Assembly: GCA_036556805.1 (NCBI GenBank)
Contig: DATBIS010000005.1
Span: 8,369 to 72,368, forward strand
Direction of reading: 5' to 3'
Source: DATBIS01 sp036556805
Lineage (GTDB): Bacteria > Actinomycetota > UBA4738 > HRBIN12
Length of the DNA stretch: 64,000 nt
Shown here in pieces: positions 8,138 through 17,540 of this stretch. Under the pieces are notes generated by a model. That model was not told the DNA's origin. It made no database searches and worked only from the letters and a program-made list of their open reading frames with translations. Numbering within the stretch: position 1 is the stretch's first letter; each line of letters starts with the position of its first letter. A program made the position numbers and the translations under genes.

Positions 8138-9070
8138 ATGCCGGAGCCAGCGCGCCCTCTGGGCACCGATGACGCCGACGACCTTCGCCTCTACCTGGAG
8201 GCGGCGGCCCGCGAGCCGCTGCTCACCAAGGAGGAAGAGGTGGAGCTGGCCATGACGATCGAACACGGCAAGGAGGCCGAAGATCGCCTCCGCGCCGGCC
8301 GCCTTCGCTCGGAGAAGTCCATCGCGAAGGCGCGCTCCGACGTGCGCCTCGCCGAGGCGGCGCGCCAGCGTTTCATCATGGCGAACCTCCGTCTGGTGGT
8401 CTCGGTGGCCCGGAAGTACCAGGGCCAGGGCCTGCCGCTCCTCGACCTGATCCAGGAGGGCAACATCGGCCTCATGCGCGCCGTCGAGCTGTTCGACTGG
8501 CGCCGCGGGTTCAAGTTCTCCACGTACGCGACGTGGTGGATCCGTCAGGGAATCACACGCGCGATCGCCGATCGCTCGCGCTCGATCCGCCTGCCGGTCC
8601 ACATCCACGATCGCCTGCGGAAGCTGAACCGCACGCGGTTCCAGTTCGCGCAGTCGATGGGGCGGGAGCCCTCGCGGGAGGAGCTCGCGAAGGCCCTGGA
8701 CACCACCGTGGAGGAGATCGACGACCTCACCGAGATGGGACGCCGCGAGCCGCTGTCGCTGCAGTCCCCGGTGGGGGAGGACACCGAGCTCGGTGACCTC
8801 ATCGAGGAGGTCGACTCCGACGCGGCGTTCAACGAGGTCGAGGACGCCCTGCTCCGCGAGGAGATCGGCGGCGCCGTCGACCGAGTGCTCGACGAGCGCG
8901 AGCGCCACGTCGTGGCGCTCCGCTACGGACTGGAGAACGGGCAGCCCCTGTCGCTCAGGGAGACCGGCAAGGTGCTGGGCCTCTCCGGCGAGCGCGTACG
9001 GCTGATCGAGCGAGAGGCGCTGCGCAAGCTGCGCGACTCGAACCTGATCAGCGCGGTCGCACTCGGCTGA
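8138..9070 (+). CDS. Group 2 RNA polymerase sigma factor (RpoS/SigB-like)
   Basis: A 310-residue primary-like sigma factor. Region 1.2 ([20 protein letters not shown]) is followed by region 2 (about 78-145) with the core-binding [18 protein letters not shown] and the -10-melting sequence [20 protein letters not shown]. Region 3 and region 4 follow, with the -35-binding helix [19 protein letters not shown]. It is shorter than RpoD because no acidic region 1.1 is present, typical for alternative group 2 factors such as HrdB relatives or MysB/SigB. A GGGGGAGAG ribosome-binding site lies 10 bases before the ATG. A strong hairpin follows the stop. It probably directs a stationary-phase or stress regulon. 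Confidence 0.93.
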   Translation: MPEPARPLGTDDADDLRLYLEAAAREPLLTKEEEVELAMTIEHGKEAEDRLRAGRLRSEKSIAKARSDVRLAEAARQRFIMANLRLVVSVARKYQGQGLPLLDLIQEGNIGLMRAVELFDWRRGFKFSTYATWWIRQGITRAIADRSRSIRLPVHIHDRLRKLNRTRFQFAQSMGREPSREELAKALDTTVEEIDDLTEMGRREPLSLQSPVGEDTELGDLIEEVDSDAAFNEVEDALLREEIGGAVDRVLDERERHVVALRYGLENGQPLSLRETGKVLGLSGERVRLIEREALRKLRDSNLISAVALG

Positions 9071-9088
9071 CCACCGGAGTCAGAAGCG

Positions 9089-9115
9089 AAGGCCGGGCGC
9101 GAAGCGCCCGGCCTT
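9089..9115 (+). terminator. Rho-independent-like hairpin after the sigma gene
   Basis: A perfect 12-bp inverted repeat, AAGGCCGGGCGC and its complement, closes a three-base GAA loop. It lies 19 bases after the sigma stop codon. There is no U-run, as is common in high-GC actinobacteria. It could also serve the convergent lipoprotein gene. Confidence 0.75.
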
Positions 9116-9158
9116 CGTGGTCTCCTCCGGCGGCCGACCGGCCGCCTCGTGATGCCTA

Positions 9159-10313
9159 TCAGCCGACCCCGCCGGGCGGCACCTCCTCGTCGAGGATCTG
9201 CGGAAGCTGGGTCGGCGCCGTGGGCGCGGGCGCGCGCGATGCAGCGTCCTCGACGCCGGCGACGAGGGGCGTCGGAGTACCCCCCTGCCTCGTGTCGACG
9301 GCGAAGAGGTCGAGCGGCGAGCCGCAACCGCCCGCACCTACGAGGAGCGTCCTTGGGTCGAGCCACCCGAGGACCGACGTCGGCCGCTGCTCGTCGGGAA
9401 TCGCCGGCCGGTCCTTCGTGAGTCCCCTGAGGATGAGGGCCTGGCTCGCTTCGCACGAGTCGCCGGCATCCACCGCGATGCCCGAACCGCTCGGCGCGAG
9501 CGCGAGGTCCCGGACGAACACGTCACCGATGCTGCGCCAGCCGTCGAGGAGCTCCCCGGGGTGCGACAGGTCGATCGAGTGAACCTGCGAGTACCCCTGC
9601 GGGTGGTGAGCGGTCCAGAAGAGCGACTGCCCGTCGGACGAGAACTCGAGGTCGGTGAACACCGCGCCGCTCTTGCTGAACACCAGCCGCCGGGGATCCT
9701 TCCCTTCGTTCGACGAGAGCCAGATCGACTGCTGCCCCTTCCGCTCGAGCACGAACGCGAGCGCGAGGCCGCTGGGGTGGTACGCGACGTCCAGGTAGGT
9801 CCCGCGGGGCATCCGGTCGAGCGTCTGGATCTCTCCGTCGTCGAGCAACAGCTTCTCCGGCCGATCGGCGCCCTGCTGCGCGAACACGATCGCGATCCCG
9901 ACGGGGTGGCCCCAGTCGGCGATGGTGGGTTCGATGTCCCCTGCGGAGTGAGGGAGCGCTTCCTTGCCCCCGACGACCTCGAGGCCGCCGAGCAAGACCC
10001 GGTCGCCGAGGGGCCCCCAGAGGAACGGTCCGGGGTCGGTCACCGGCCAGAGGCACGAGAGCTCGCCGTCCGATGGGTCGAGCGCCCACACGTGCCCTTC
10101 CGCCGTGAACGCGACGGTCTGGGCGGCGTCGAAGCGCAGCCGGCTCCCGCAGTCGGGGAGGGGCTCGCCGTCGACCGTGGTGGTCGGGGGAGGCGCCGAG
10201 GTCGAGCTGCCGTTCGGAGGTGGCTGCGGCGAGTCTCCCCCCGGCGTGGAGCCGGTGGTGCACGCGCCCATCGAGAGCACGGCGACCACCGCGAGAGCGA
10301 TCCGGGTTCGCAT
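9159..10313 (-). CDS. Secreted lipoprotein with TolB-like/PD40 beta-propeller repeats
   Basis: A 384-residue lipoprotein. The N-terminus MRTRIALAVVAVLSMGAC is a signal peptide with a lipobox cysteine at 18, followed by a Pro/Ser/Thr-rich linker. The rest contains repeated beta-propeller-like blocks such as DLEFSSDGQSLFW and DVAYHPSGLALAFVLE, typical of PD40/TolB-type propellers. It probably sits on the outer face of the membrane and binds a partner; no catalytic site is visible. ATG at 10313 is used because the signal peptide begins there and a GGAGGG site precedes it. Confidence 0.82.
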   Translation of the reverse strand: MRTRIALAVVAVLSMGACTTGSTPGGDSPQPPPNGSSTSAPPPTTTVDGEPLPDCGSRLRFDAAQTVAFTAEGHVWALDPSDGELSCLWPVTDPGPFLWGPLGDRVLLGGLEVVGGKEALPHSAGDIEPTIADWGHPVGIAIVFAQQGADRPEKLLLDDGEIQTLDRMPRGTYLDVAYHPSGLALAFVLERKGQQSIWLSSNEGKDPRRLVFSKSGAVFTDLEFSSDGQSLFWTAHHPQGYSQVHSIDLSHPGELLDGWRSIGDVFVRDLALAPSGSGIAVDAGDSCEASQALILRGLTKDRPAIPDEQRPTSVLGWLDPRTLLVGAGGCGSPLDLFAVDTRQGGTPTPLVAGVEDAASRAPAPTAPTQLPQILDEEVPPGGVG

Positions 10314-10371
10314 CTTCCCTCCGACCGGACTCACGGTACACCTCGACCGGTTCCCCCGCGTCGAAGACGCG

Positions 10372-11037
10372 TCAGCCGGCGAGCTCTCGGGCCCTCGCAA
10401 CCTGCCGCGTGAGCGACTCGCGAACGCGATCGGTGAAGGAGTCGACCTCGGCGGCGTCGGTGTCCTCGCTCGCGGGCAGGATCGGGCTCCCGAACGCGAT
10501 CGCGACCGTCGGGCGCCACGGCCTGCCGAACCGCAATCCCGATCGCGGCCACCGGACCTGCGTACCCCAGATGCCGACCGGCACGACCGGTGCGCCGGTG
10601 GGCAGCGCGATGCGCGCCGCCCCCGTTCGCACGCGCTGCAGTCCGCCATCCGGGTCGTCGCTCACCCGTCCCTCCGGAGCGATTGCCGCGAGCGCACCCG
10701 ATCGCACGGTTGCGATCGTCTCGTCGAGCGCCCCGCTGTCGCCCTCGCCCCGGCGGATCGGGATCTGCTCGTAGCGCCGGAGGATCCATCCGATTACCGG
10801 GATGCGGAACACCTCGGCGGCCACGAGGAACCGGCTCTCTCGGCGGACCCGCCGCGCGACGACGACGGCGAGCACCGGTCCGTCGAGGACGCTCACGTGA
10901 TCGAACGCGAGGAGGGCGGAGCCGCGAAGCGGCACGTGCTCGGTGCCCTCGACGTGGACTCGGAAGAAGACCCGAACGAGCGCCGCCACGATCGGCACGC
11001 CGGCGCGCCACCAGCGGTTCAGCTCGGTGTCGCGCAC
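10372..11037 (-). CDS. plsC: 1-acyl-sn-glycerol-3-phosphate acyltransferase (PlsC-like)
   Basis: A 221-residue acyltransferase that would convert lysophosphatidate to phosphatidate at the membrane. Motif I is HVSVLD (His47, Asp52, HX4D), motif III PEGRVS (121-126), and the motif IV block reads PVVPVGIWG. A hydrophobic N-terminal segment (VPIVAALVRVFF) fits membrane association. Other glycerolipid acyltransferases share these motifs, so the exact acceptor is not certain. Start GTG 11037 lies 6 bases after TAGCAT, a leaderless arrangement. It is divergent from the M20 peptidase gene. Confidence 0.88.
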   Translation of the reverse strand: MRDTELNRWWRAGVPIVAALVRVFFRVHVEGTEHVPLRGSALLAFDHVSVLDGPVLAVVVARRVRRESRFLVAAEVFRIPVIGWILRRYEQIPIRRGEGDSGALDETIATVRSGALAAIAPEGRVSDDPDGGLQRVRTGAARIALPTGAPVVPVGIWGTQVRWPRSGLRFGRPWRPTVAIAFGSPILPASEDTDAAEVDSFTDRVRESLTRQVARARELAG

Positions 11038-11043
11038 GCGTGG

Positions 11044-11049
11044 ATGCTA
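11044..11049 (-). promoter_or_regulatory. Leaderless-type -10 element TAGCAT for plsC
   Basis: On the minus strand TAGCAT is followed by 6 bases and the GTG start of the acyltransferase. It faces a divergent element (11108) 59 bases away. Confidence 0.5.
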
Positions 11050-11107
11050 CCCGCTGGGGTTCCTCCGGTCGAAGGCCCGACGTCCACGGCGCGACGACCT
11101 CGCTCCC

Positions 11108-11113
11108 TATACT
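11108..11113 (+). promoter_or_regulatory. Leaderless-type -10 element TATACT for the M20 peptidase
   Basis: TATACT is followed by 7 bases and the ATG at 11121. No ribosome-binding site is present between them. Confidence 0.5.
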
Positions 11114-11120
11114 TCGGCGG

Positions 11121-12281
11121 ATGGACGCGGCGACGCTTCGCGACCTTGCCCGCAAGCGCCGCGACGAGTACGTCACGGCGCTCGAGCGGATGGTGAACGT
11201 CGATTGCGGCTCGTACACGCCGGCGGGCGTGAACGCCATCGCCGACCTGTGCGAGGAGCGCTTCACGTCGAACGGCTGGCGCGTCGAACGCAGACCGCAC
11301 GCCCCGGCGGCCGGCGAGCCGGGGCTCGGAGACCTCCTGATCGGCCGCACGTCCGGCTCGGGAGGTGCGAACGCGCTTCTCGTCGGCCACATGGACACCG
11401 TGTTCGACGAGGGCACGGTGGCCGAGCGCCCCTTCCGGATCGACGGCGCAACCGCGTTCGGTCCCGGCGTGTCCGACATGAAGGGCGGACTGCTCCTCGG
11501 GTTCTTCGCCGTCGAGCTGGTCCGAGAGGCGGGGTTCGACCGATTCGGCGAGATCACCTACGTCTGCAATCCCGACGAGGAGATCGGGTCGCCGTTCTCC
11601 GGGCCGATCATTCGCGAGCTCGCGCCGAAGCACGACGCCGCGCTCGTGCTGGAGAGCGCGCGCGCGAACGGCGACGTGGTGTCGGCCCGCAAGGGCATCA
11701 CGGACTTCCGCATCACGATCACCGGCAGGGCGGCGCACGCGGGCGTCGAGCCCGAGAAGGGCCGGAGCGCCGTGCTCGAGGCCGCGCACAAGATCATCGA
11801 CCTGCAGGCGTTGAACGGGCGGTGGCCCGGCGTCACCGTCAACGTCGGTGTGGCGCGCGGCGGGACGCGCACGAACGTCGTCCCCGAGCACGCAGAGCTG
11901 CACGTCGATCTGCGATCCCCGCGCGCGGACACCCTCGACGACGCGATGGCCGAGATCCAGAGCCTGTGCGCGCGCACCGTCGTCCCCGACGTCTCGATCG
12001 AGGTCACGGCGAACGGCTGGCACCGCCCGATGGAGAAGACCGAGGGCGGCGCCCGGCTCGCGCGGACGGCGATCGAGCTCGCGAGCGAGCTCGGGTTCGA
12101 GCTGCACGACGCGGCGACCGGCGGGGCGTCCGACGCGAACACCACGAGCTCGGCCGGAACGCCGACGCTGGATGGGCTCGGGCCGATCGGCGGTGACGAT
12201 CACGCGCCGGGCGAGTGGCTCGACCTCGACAGCGTCGTGCCACGCCTTGCCCTCCTCGCCGGGATCCTGACGAGGCTGTGA
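11121..12281 (+). CDS. M20-family zinc peptidase (glutamate carboxypeptidase-like)
   Basis: A 386-residue di-zinc amidohydrolase. Metal and catalytic residues are visible: His90 and Asp92 in GHMDTVFD, Asp119 in GPGVSDMKGG, the EE pair in NPDEEIGS (~153-154), and a C-terminal His in GDDHAPGEW. The middle part (VSARKGITDFRITITGRAAHAG) is the M20 dimerisation domain. The overall pattern resembles carboxypeptidase G2 (CPG2) and ArgE/DapE relatives; substrate is probably an N-acyl or C-terminal glutamyl compound. It is cytoplasmic, as no signal peptide is seen. It overlaps the histidine kinase gene by four bases. Confidence 0.9.
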   Translation: MDAATLRDLARKRRDEYVTALERMVNVDCGSYTPAGVNAIADLCEERFTSNGWRVERRPHAPAAGEPGLGDLLIGRTSGSGGANALLVGHMDTVFDEGTVAERPFRIDGATAFGPGVSDMKGGLLLGFFAVELVREAGFDRFGEITYVCNPDEEIGSPFSGPIIRELAPKHDAALVLESARANGDVVSARKGITDFRITITGRAAHAGVEPEKGRSAVLEAAHKIIDLQALNGRWPGVTVNVGVARGGTRTNVVPEHAELHVDLRSPRADTLDDAMAEIQSLCARTVVPDVSIEVTANGWHRPMEKTEGGARLARTAIELASELGFELHDAATGGASDANTTSSAGTPTLDGLGPIGGDDHAPGEWLDLDSVVPRLALLAGILTRL

Positions 12282-13380
12282 GCACGATCGATCGCTCCGA
12301 CGCGCCGGCCGACCCCGACCTCTACCGCGCGCTCGTCGAGGGGGTTCCCGCGATCGTGTACGTCGACGACCCCGACGAGCACTCCACGAACTTCTACACG
12401 AGCCCGCAGGCGGTCGACCTGCTCGGCTACTCGCAGGAGGAGTGGGGATCCACGCCCGATCTGTGGATCGACAAGATCCATCCGGACGATGTCGGGCGCG
12501 TGCTCGAGGAGAATCGCCGTTCGAACGCGGAAGGGGATCGCTTCTTCGCCGAGTATCGGATGGTGACGAGGGACGAGCATGTCGTGTGGATCCGCGACGA
12601 GGCGGTGCTCGAGCGCGACGACGACGGCGAGCCGCTCCGCTGGCGCGGCCTCATGCTCGACGTCAGCGCGCAGAAGCAGGTCGAGGCGAGGTTGCACGAG
12701 AGCCTCGAGGTGCTGCGGCGCTCGAGCCAACAGCGGCGCGAGCTGATGGAGCGGCTGGAGACCGCACAGGAGGTGGAGCGGCGCAGGATCGCCGCCGACA
12801 TCCACGACGACTCGATCCAGGTGATGAGTGCGCTGGACGTGCGGTTGCAGACGCTCTCGATGGGGGGTGGAGCGGATCCCGCCGGGCTCGAGGAGCTGCG
12901 CGAGATCGTCGCCGAAGCGATCGATCGGCTCCGCCACCTCACGTTCGAGCTCCGTCCGGTTGCCTTGGACCGCGAAGGGCTCCTCGTGGCGGTCCGCCAG
13001 TACCTGGAGCACACACAGGCCGAGACCGGCCTCGAGTGGTCGCTCGAGGGGACCGCGCTCGTCGCCGACCCGATCCCCGAGGCCCGAGCGGTGCTCTACC
13101 GGATGGTGCAGGAGGTCGTCGTGAACACGGGGAAGCACGCGAAGGCGAGCCGGCTCGACGTCGAGATGGCAACCGCCGGCGCGGGCGTCGCGGTGCGCCT
13201 CCAAGACGACGGCATCGGGTTCGACACGTCCGCGCTCGGGCGACCCGAACCCGGCCACCTCGGTCTCGTCACGAGCATGGAGCGGGCCGAGGTCGCGGGC
13301 GGCTGGTTCCGCGTGTCGAGCGCCCCGGGCTCCGGGACGACGGTGGAGTTCTGGCTACCGAGCGAGCGAGGCGACGAGAC

Positions 13381-13384
<4 letters not shown>
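12278..13384 (+). CDS. Orphan PAS-domain sensor histidine kinase (HisKA_3 type)
   Basis: A 368-residue soluble histidine kinase with no transmembrane segment. A PAS/PAC sensor (about 15-135, with WIDKIHPDDVGRV and FFAEYRMVTRDE) is followed by a coiled linker, a NarL-partner-type dimerisation domain with the phospho-acceptor His176 in RIAADIHDDSIQ, and a HATPase_c domain with EVVVNTGKHAKAS, DDGIGFD and GHLGL. Such kinases normally phosphorylate a LuxR/NarL-type regulator, but none is encoded nearby. Its GTG overlaps the TGA of the M20 gene; its TAG shares CTAG with the convergent ABC ATPase gene. Confidence 0.88.
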
Positions 13385-14562
<1,178 letters not shown>

Positions 14563-14563
14563 G

Positions 14564-15589
14564 TCAGGACTCCTTCCGGGTTCGCAGAGTGTGGGCGGAC
14601 ATCCGACGGTCGGTCAACCCAGATCGAGCGCGTCGGTGAGCCGCAGGCGCCGCGCCGCGTCGGTCCAGCCCGAGCAGCGCCGAGCCGAGCACCGGTGGGG
14701 CATCGAGCACGAGCGTCCGTGATCGAGGCGCGACGGCCAGCATGCCCTCTCGGATCCGCTCGAAGAACTCGTGGTCGTCGTTGCGGAAGATGCCGCCCCC
14801 CAGGACGACGTCGACGTCGAGCTTCGTCATGTGAAGCCGCCTGATCGCGGCGCCCGCCATCGCGACGACCTCGTCGGCCTGATGGTCGACGATGCTCCGC
14901 GCGACGGCGTCCCCGTCCTTCGCCGCCTCGAACACGACGGGGGCGAGCTCGACGATGCGCTCGCCGTCGATCCGATCGAGGTGCATGGCCTCCACGACCT
15001 GGCGCGGACGACGCAGCCCGAAGAACGCGGGGATGAGGCGGCGCAGGGTCGTGGGGTCGCCCCGCCCGTCCTCGGCGCGAATCGCGTACCAGAGTCCCGC
15101 GCCGCCCACGTCGCCGCCGCCGCCCCAGTCCCCCGAGATCAGGCCGACCGCGGGGAAGCGGAAGACCCGGCCGTTCGGAGCCACCGCCGAGCAGTTCGTG
15201 CCGTAACCGCACACCACCCCCACGCCCCATGGGCGATCGGTGCCGGCTCGCAGGACCGCGAAGGTGTCGTTGCGGACGACGTCCTCCGACGTGAGGCCCT
15301 GCGCGCCCAGCCACTTCGCGATGCGTCGGTCGTCGGAGGGGAGGTCGGCGCCGGCGAGGCAGTAGACGCCGACGTCGGCGACGGGGAGCCGGGCAGGGTC
15401 GAGGCCGGCGTCGGCACAGGCCGCGCGCGCCGCCTCCATCACGAAGCCCAGGTGGTCGGGGCTGCCGGTCCCGTTGTGGTCCGAGCCGAGACGCCGAGCG
15501 GCTCCCACGACCGTGCCGTCGGCCCGCAGCAGGGCGGCGTCCACCTTGGAGCCTCCGGCGTCGACCGCGAGGAGTGCGGGTCGCCTCAC
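14564..15589 (-). CDS. BadF/BadG-type sugar kinase (N-acetylglucosamine kinase-like)
   Basis: A 341-residue protein of the ASKHA ATPase fold. The phosphate-1 motif is AVDAGGSKVDAAL at the N-terminus, the phosphate-2 motif GVVCGYGTNC, and the adenosine motif VVLGGGIFRN. This branch includes eukaryotic-type GlcNAc kinase and bacterial glucosamine/GlcNAc kinases. The SGDWGGGGDVG stretch corresponds to the substrate loop. It overlaps the deacetylase gene by four bases and abuts the ABC ATPase, so it probably phosphorylates an imported (amino)sugar. A second paralogue is at 27.2 kb. Confidence 0.87.
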   Translation of the reverse strand: MRRPALLAVDAGGSKVDAALLRADGTVVGAARRLGSDHNGTGSPDHLGFVMEAARAACADAGLDPARLPVADVGVYCLAGADLPSDDRRIAKWLGAQGLTSEDVVRNDTFAVLRAGTDRPWGVGVVCGYGTNCSAVAPNGRVFRFPAVGLISGDWGGGGDVGGAGLWYAIRAEDGRGDPTTLRRLIPAFFGLRRPRQVVEAMHLDRIDGERIVELAPVVFEAAKDGDAVARSIVDHQADEVVAMAGAAIRRLHMTKLDVDVVLGGGIFRNDDHEFFERIREGMLAVAPRSRTLVLDAPPVLGSALLGLDRRGAAPAAHRRARSGLTDRRMSAHTLRTRKES

Positions 15590-16236
15590 GGGAGTGCCTC
15601 CTCGGGAAGCTCGTCGAGCCGGACGAATCGGAACCCGTCGGCGCGAAGCCCGTCCACGATCGGCGGGACGGCGCCGTGGGTCCCGTCCGGCCAGGTGTGG
15701 AGCAGCACGACGGCTCCGTCGCCGTGCGCACGCACGCCCTCGATCGCGTCACGGGAGATCGCGGCGGCGTCGCGCCACGGCTCCCAGTCCTCGAGCGCCA
15801 CGTCCCAATGCACGTCGCGATAGCCGAGCTCGGCAAGCGGGCCTTGGACTCGCTCGTCGCCGTGACCGTCGCCGAACGGGCACCGGAACCAGGGTTTCGG
15901 ATCGGTGCCGATGATGTCGTAGATCGCCTCTGCCGCCTCACGAACGTCGGTTCGCAGGCCCTCGTCGGTGAACAGCGTCATGCGCGCGTGGTACTTGGAG
16001 TGGTTGCCGACGAGATGTCCGTCGACGGCGATCCGGCGGGCGGTCTCCGGCTGGGATTCCGCCCACCGCCCCTGCACGAAGAAGGTTGCGGCGACCCCCC
16101 GTTCGGCGAGGTGATCCAGGATGCGCTCGGCGTTCTCGCTCGAGCGCCACGGGCGATCCGGATGCTCCGCGTCGAACGTCAGCGCGACGCGAGGGGCGGT
16201 CGGGAATGGGTCAGGAAAGTTTCCTAACGATTTCAC
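15586..16236 (-). CDS. Polysaccharide deacetylase (CE4, NodB domain)
   Basis: A 216-residue, single-domain NodB esterase without a signal peptide. Motif 1 is TFDAEH, the metal-binding HSKYH (motif 2), motif 3 RCPFGDGHG and the catalytic-base motif LLHTWPDGT are all present. CE4 enzymes remove N-acetyl groups from chitin-type oligomers or peptidoglycan; the lack of a secretion signal suggests an intracellular oligosaccharide substrate. GTG 16236 lies 7 bases after TACACT, so the mRNA is probably leaderless. The ROK-type operator then lies inside codons 4-9. First gene of the operon with the kinase and ABC ATPase; divergent from GH4. Confidence 0.87.
   Translation of the reverse strand: MKSLGNFPDPFPTAPRVALTFDAEHPDRPWRSSENAERILDHLAERGVAATFFVQGRWAESQPETARRIAVDGHLVGNHSKYHARMTLFTDEGLRTDVREAAEAIYDIIGTDPKPWFRCPFGDGHGDERVQGPLAELGYRDVHWDVALEDWEPWRDAAAISRDAIEGVRAHGDGAVVLLHTWPDGTHGAVPPIVDGLRADGFRFVRLDELPEEALP
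16212..16226. promoter_or_regulatory. ROK-type operator, site 1
   Basis: The palindrome AGGAAAGTTTCCT (16213-16225) with outer bases c and a matches the sites at 21696 and 53807. It lies 17 bases past the -10 of the CE4 operon, inside its first codons, and just upstream of the GH4 promoter. It could control both directions. Confidence 0.75.
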
Positions 16237-16243
16237 CGCCGGG

Positions 16244-16273
16244 AGTGTACGATGCGCGGGCCATGGGTGTGAA
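16244..16273 (-). promoter_or_regulatory. Promoter of the CE4-kinase-ABC ATPase operon
   Basis: On the minus strand TTCACA (16273-16268) and TACACT (16249-16244) are 18 bases apart. The GTG start follows 7 bases later. A plus-strand hexamer TACGAT (16248-16253), 9 bases before the GH4 ATG, overlaps this -10, so the two divergent promoters are interleaved. Confidence 0.6.
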
Positions 16274-17528
16274 GGTTGCCGTCGTCGGAGGCGGGAGCAC
16301 CTACACCCCCGAGCTCGTCGAGGGGTTCGTGACCCGTGGCGACCGGCTCCCCGTGGACGAGCTCGTGCTGCTCGACGTCGACCCCGACCGCCTCGCGGTG
16401 GTAGGGGCTCTCGCCGAGCGCATGGTGCGGAAGGCCGGCTGGCCGGGAGCGATCCGGCTCACGCAGAGCCGGGACGAGGCGCTCGAGGGCGCTGACTTCG
16501 TGATCGTGCAGCTCCGGGTGGGCGGCCAGGCGGCGCGCCTCACGGACGAGACGATCCCACCGTCGTACGGCTGCATCGGCCAGGAGACGACCGGCCCGGG
16601 GGGCTTCGCGAAGGCGCTGCGGACGGTGCCCGTCGTGCTCGAGCTCGCGCGCGAGACCTCGCGCCTCGGCGCCCCGGGCGCGTGGTTCGTCGACTTCACG
16701 AACCCGACCGGGCTGGTCACACAGGCGCTGCTCGACGAGGGGCACCGGGCGATCGGCCTCTGCAACGTCGCGATCGGGTTCCAGCGCAGGTTCGCGGCGC
16801 ATTTCGGCGTCGCGCCGGACCGGGTGCGACTCGACCACGTCGGCCTCAACCACCTCAGCTGGGAGCGGGCCGTGTTCGTGGAGGGCGTCGATCGCCTGGC
16901 GGAGCTGCTCGAGGCGGCCGCCGACCTGGTCGCCGACGAGGCCGATATGCCGGTGGAGCTGGTTCGCGCGCTCGGCGCGATCCCGAGCTCCTACCTGCAC
17001 TACTACTACCTCACCTCCGAGGTGCTCGAGCATCAGCGGTCGCATCCGTCGCGCGCCGAGGAGGTCATGAGGATCGAGGCCGAGCTGCTCGAGCTCTACC
17101 GGGACCCCGAGCTCGACGTGAAGCCGAAGCTGCTCGAGGAGCGCGGCGGCGCCTTCTACTCCGACGCGGCGGCCGCGCTCGTCGCCTCGCTCCACGCCGG
17201 CACCGGCGACGTCCAGGTCGTGAACGTCCGCAACGTCGGCGCGATCCCGAACCTCCCAGCGGACGACGTCGTGGAGGTTTCCGCGACGATCGACCGAGAC
17301 GGCGCGCACCCGATCGCGACCGCACCGCTCGCCCCCGAGATGCTCGGGCTCGTGCAGCACGCGAAGGCGTACGAGCTCCTCGCGATCGAGGCGGCGACGA
17401 CCGGGAACCGCACCACCGCGCTCAAGGCCCTCATGGCGAACCCGCTCGTGGGCGACTACCGCGTCGCGGCACCGCTGCTCGACGCGCTGCTCGACGCGAA
17501 CCGCGAGCTGCTGCCGCAGTTCGCCTGA
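16263..17528 (+). CDS. Glycoside hydrolase family 4 (6-phospho-alpha/beta-glucosidase-like)
   Basis: A 421-residue NAD- and Mn-dependent glycosidase. The N-terminal Rossmann motif is VVGGGSTYTPEL; metal ligands are Cys167 in LCNVAIGF and His197 in GLNHLSW. The tyrosine-rich SYLHYYYL (~244-250) holds the likely catalytic base. GH4 enzymes act by oxidation-elimination at C2-C3 and often hydrolyse phosphorylated disaccharides in the cytoplasm; whether this one needs a 6-phosphate cannot be told. ATG 16263 is 9 bases after TACGAT. The ROK-type operator at 16212 lies next to this promoter. Confidence 0.92.
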   Translation: MGVKVAVVGGGSTYTPELVEGFVTRGDRLPVDELVLLDVDPDRLAVVGALAERMVRKAGWPGAIRLTQSRDEALEGADFVIVQLRVGGQAARLTDETIPPSYGCIGQETTGPGGFAKALRTVPVVLELARETSRLGAPGAWFVDFTNPTGLVTQALLDEGHRAIGLCNVAIGFQRRFAAHFGVAPDRVRLDHVGLNHLSWERAVFVEGVDRLAELLEAAADLVADEADMPVELVRALGAIPSSYLHYYYLTSEVLEHQRSHPSRAEEVMRIEAELLELYRDPELDVKPKLLEERGGAFYSDAAAALVASLHAGTGDVQVVNVRNVGAIPNLPADDVVEVSATIDRDGAHPIATAPLAPEMLGLVQHAKAYELLAIEAATTGNRTTALKALMANPLVGDYRVAAPLLDALLDANRELLPQFA

Positions 17529-17540
17529 CCCGGCGGACCG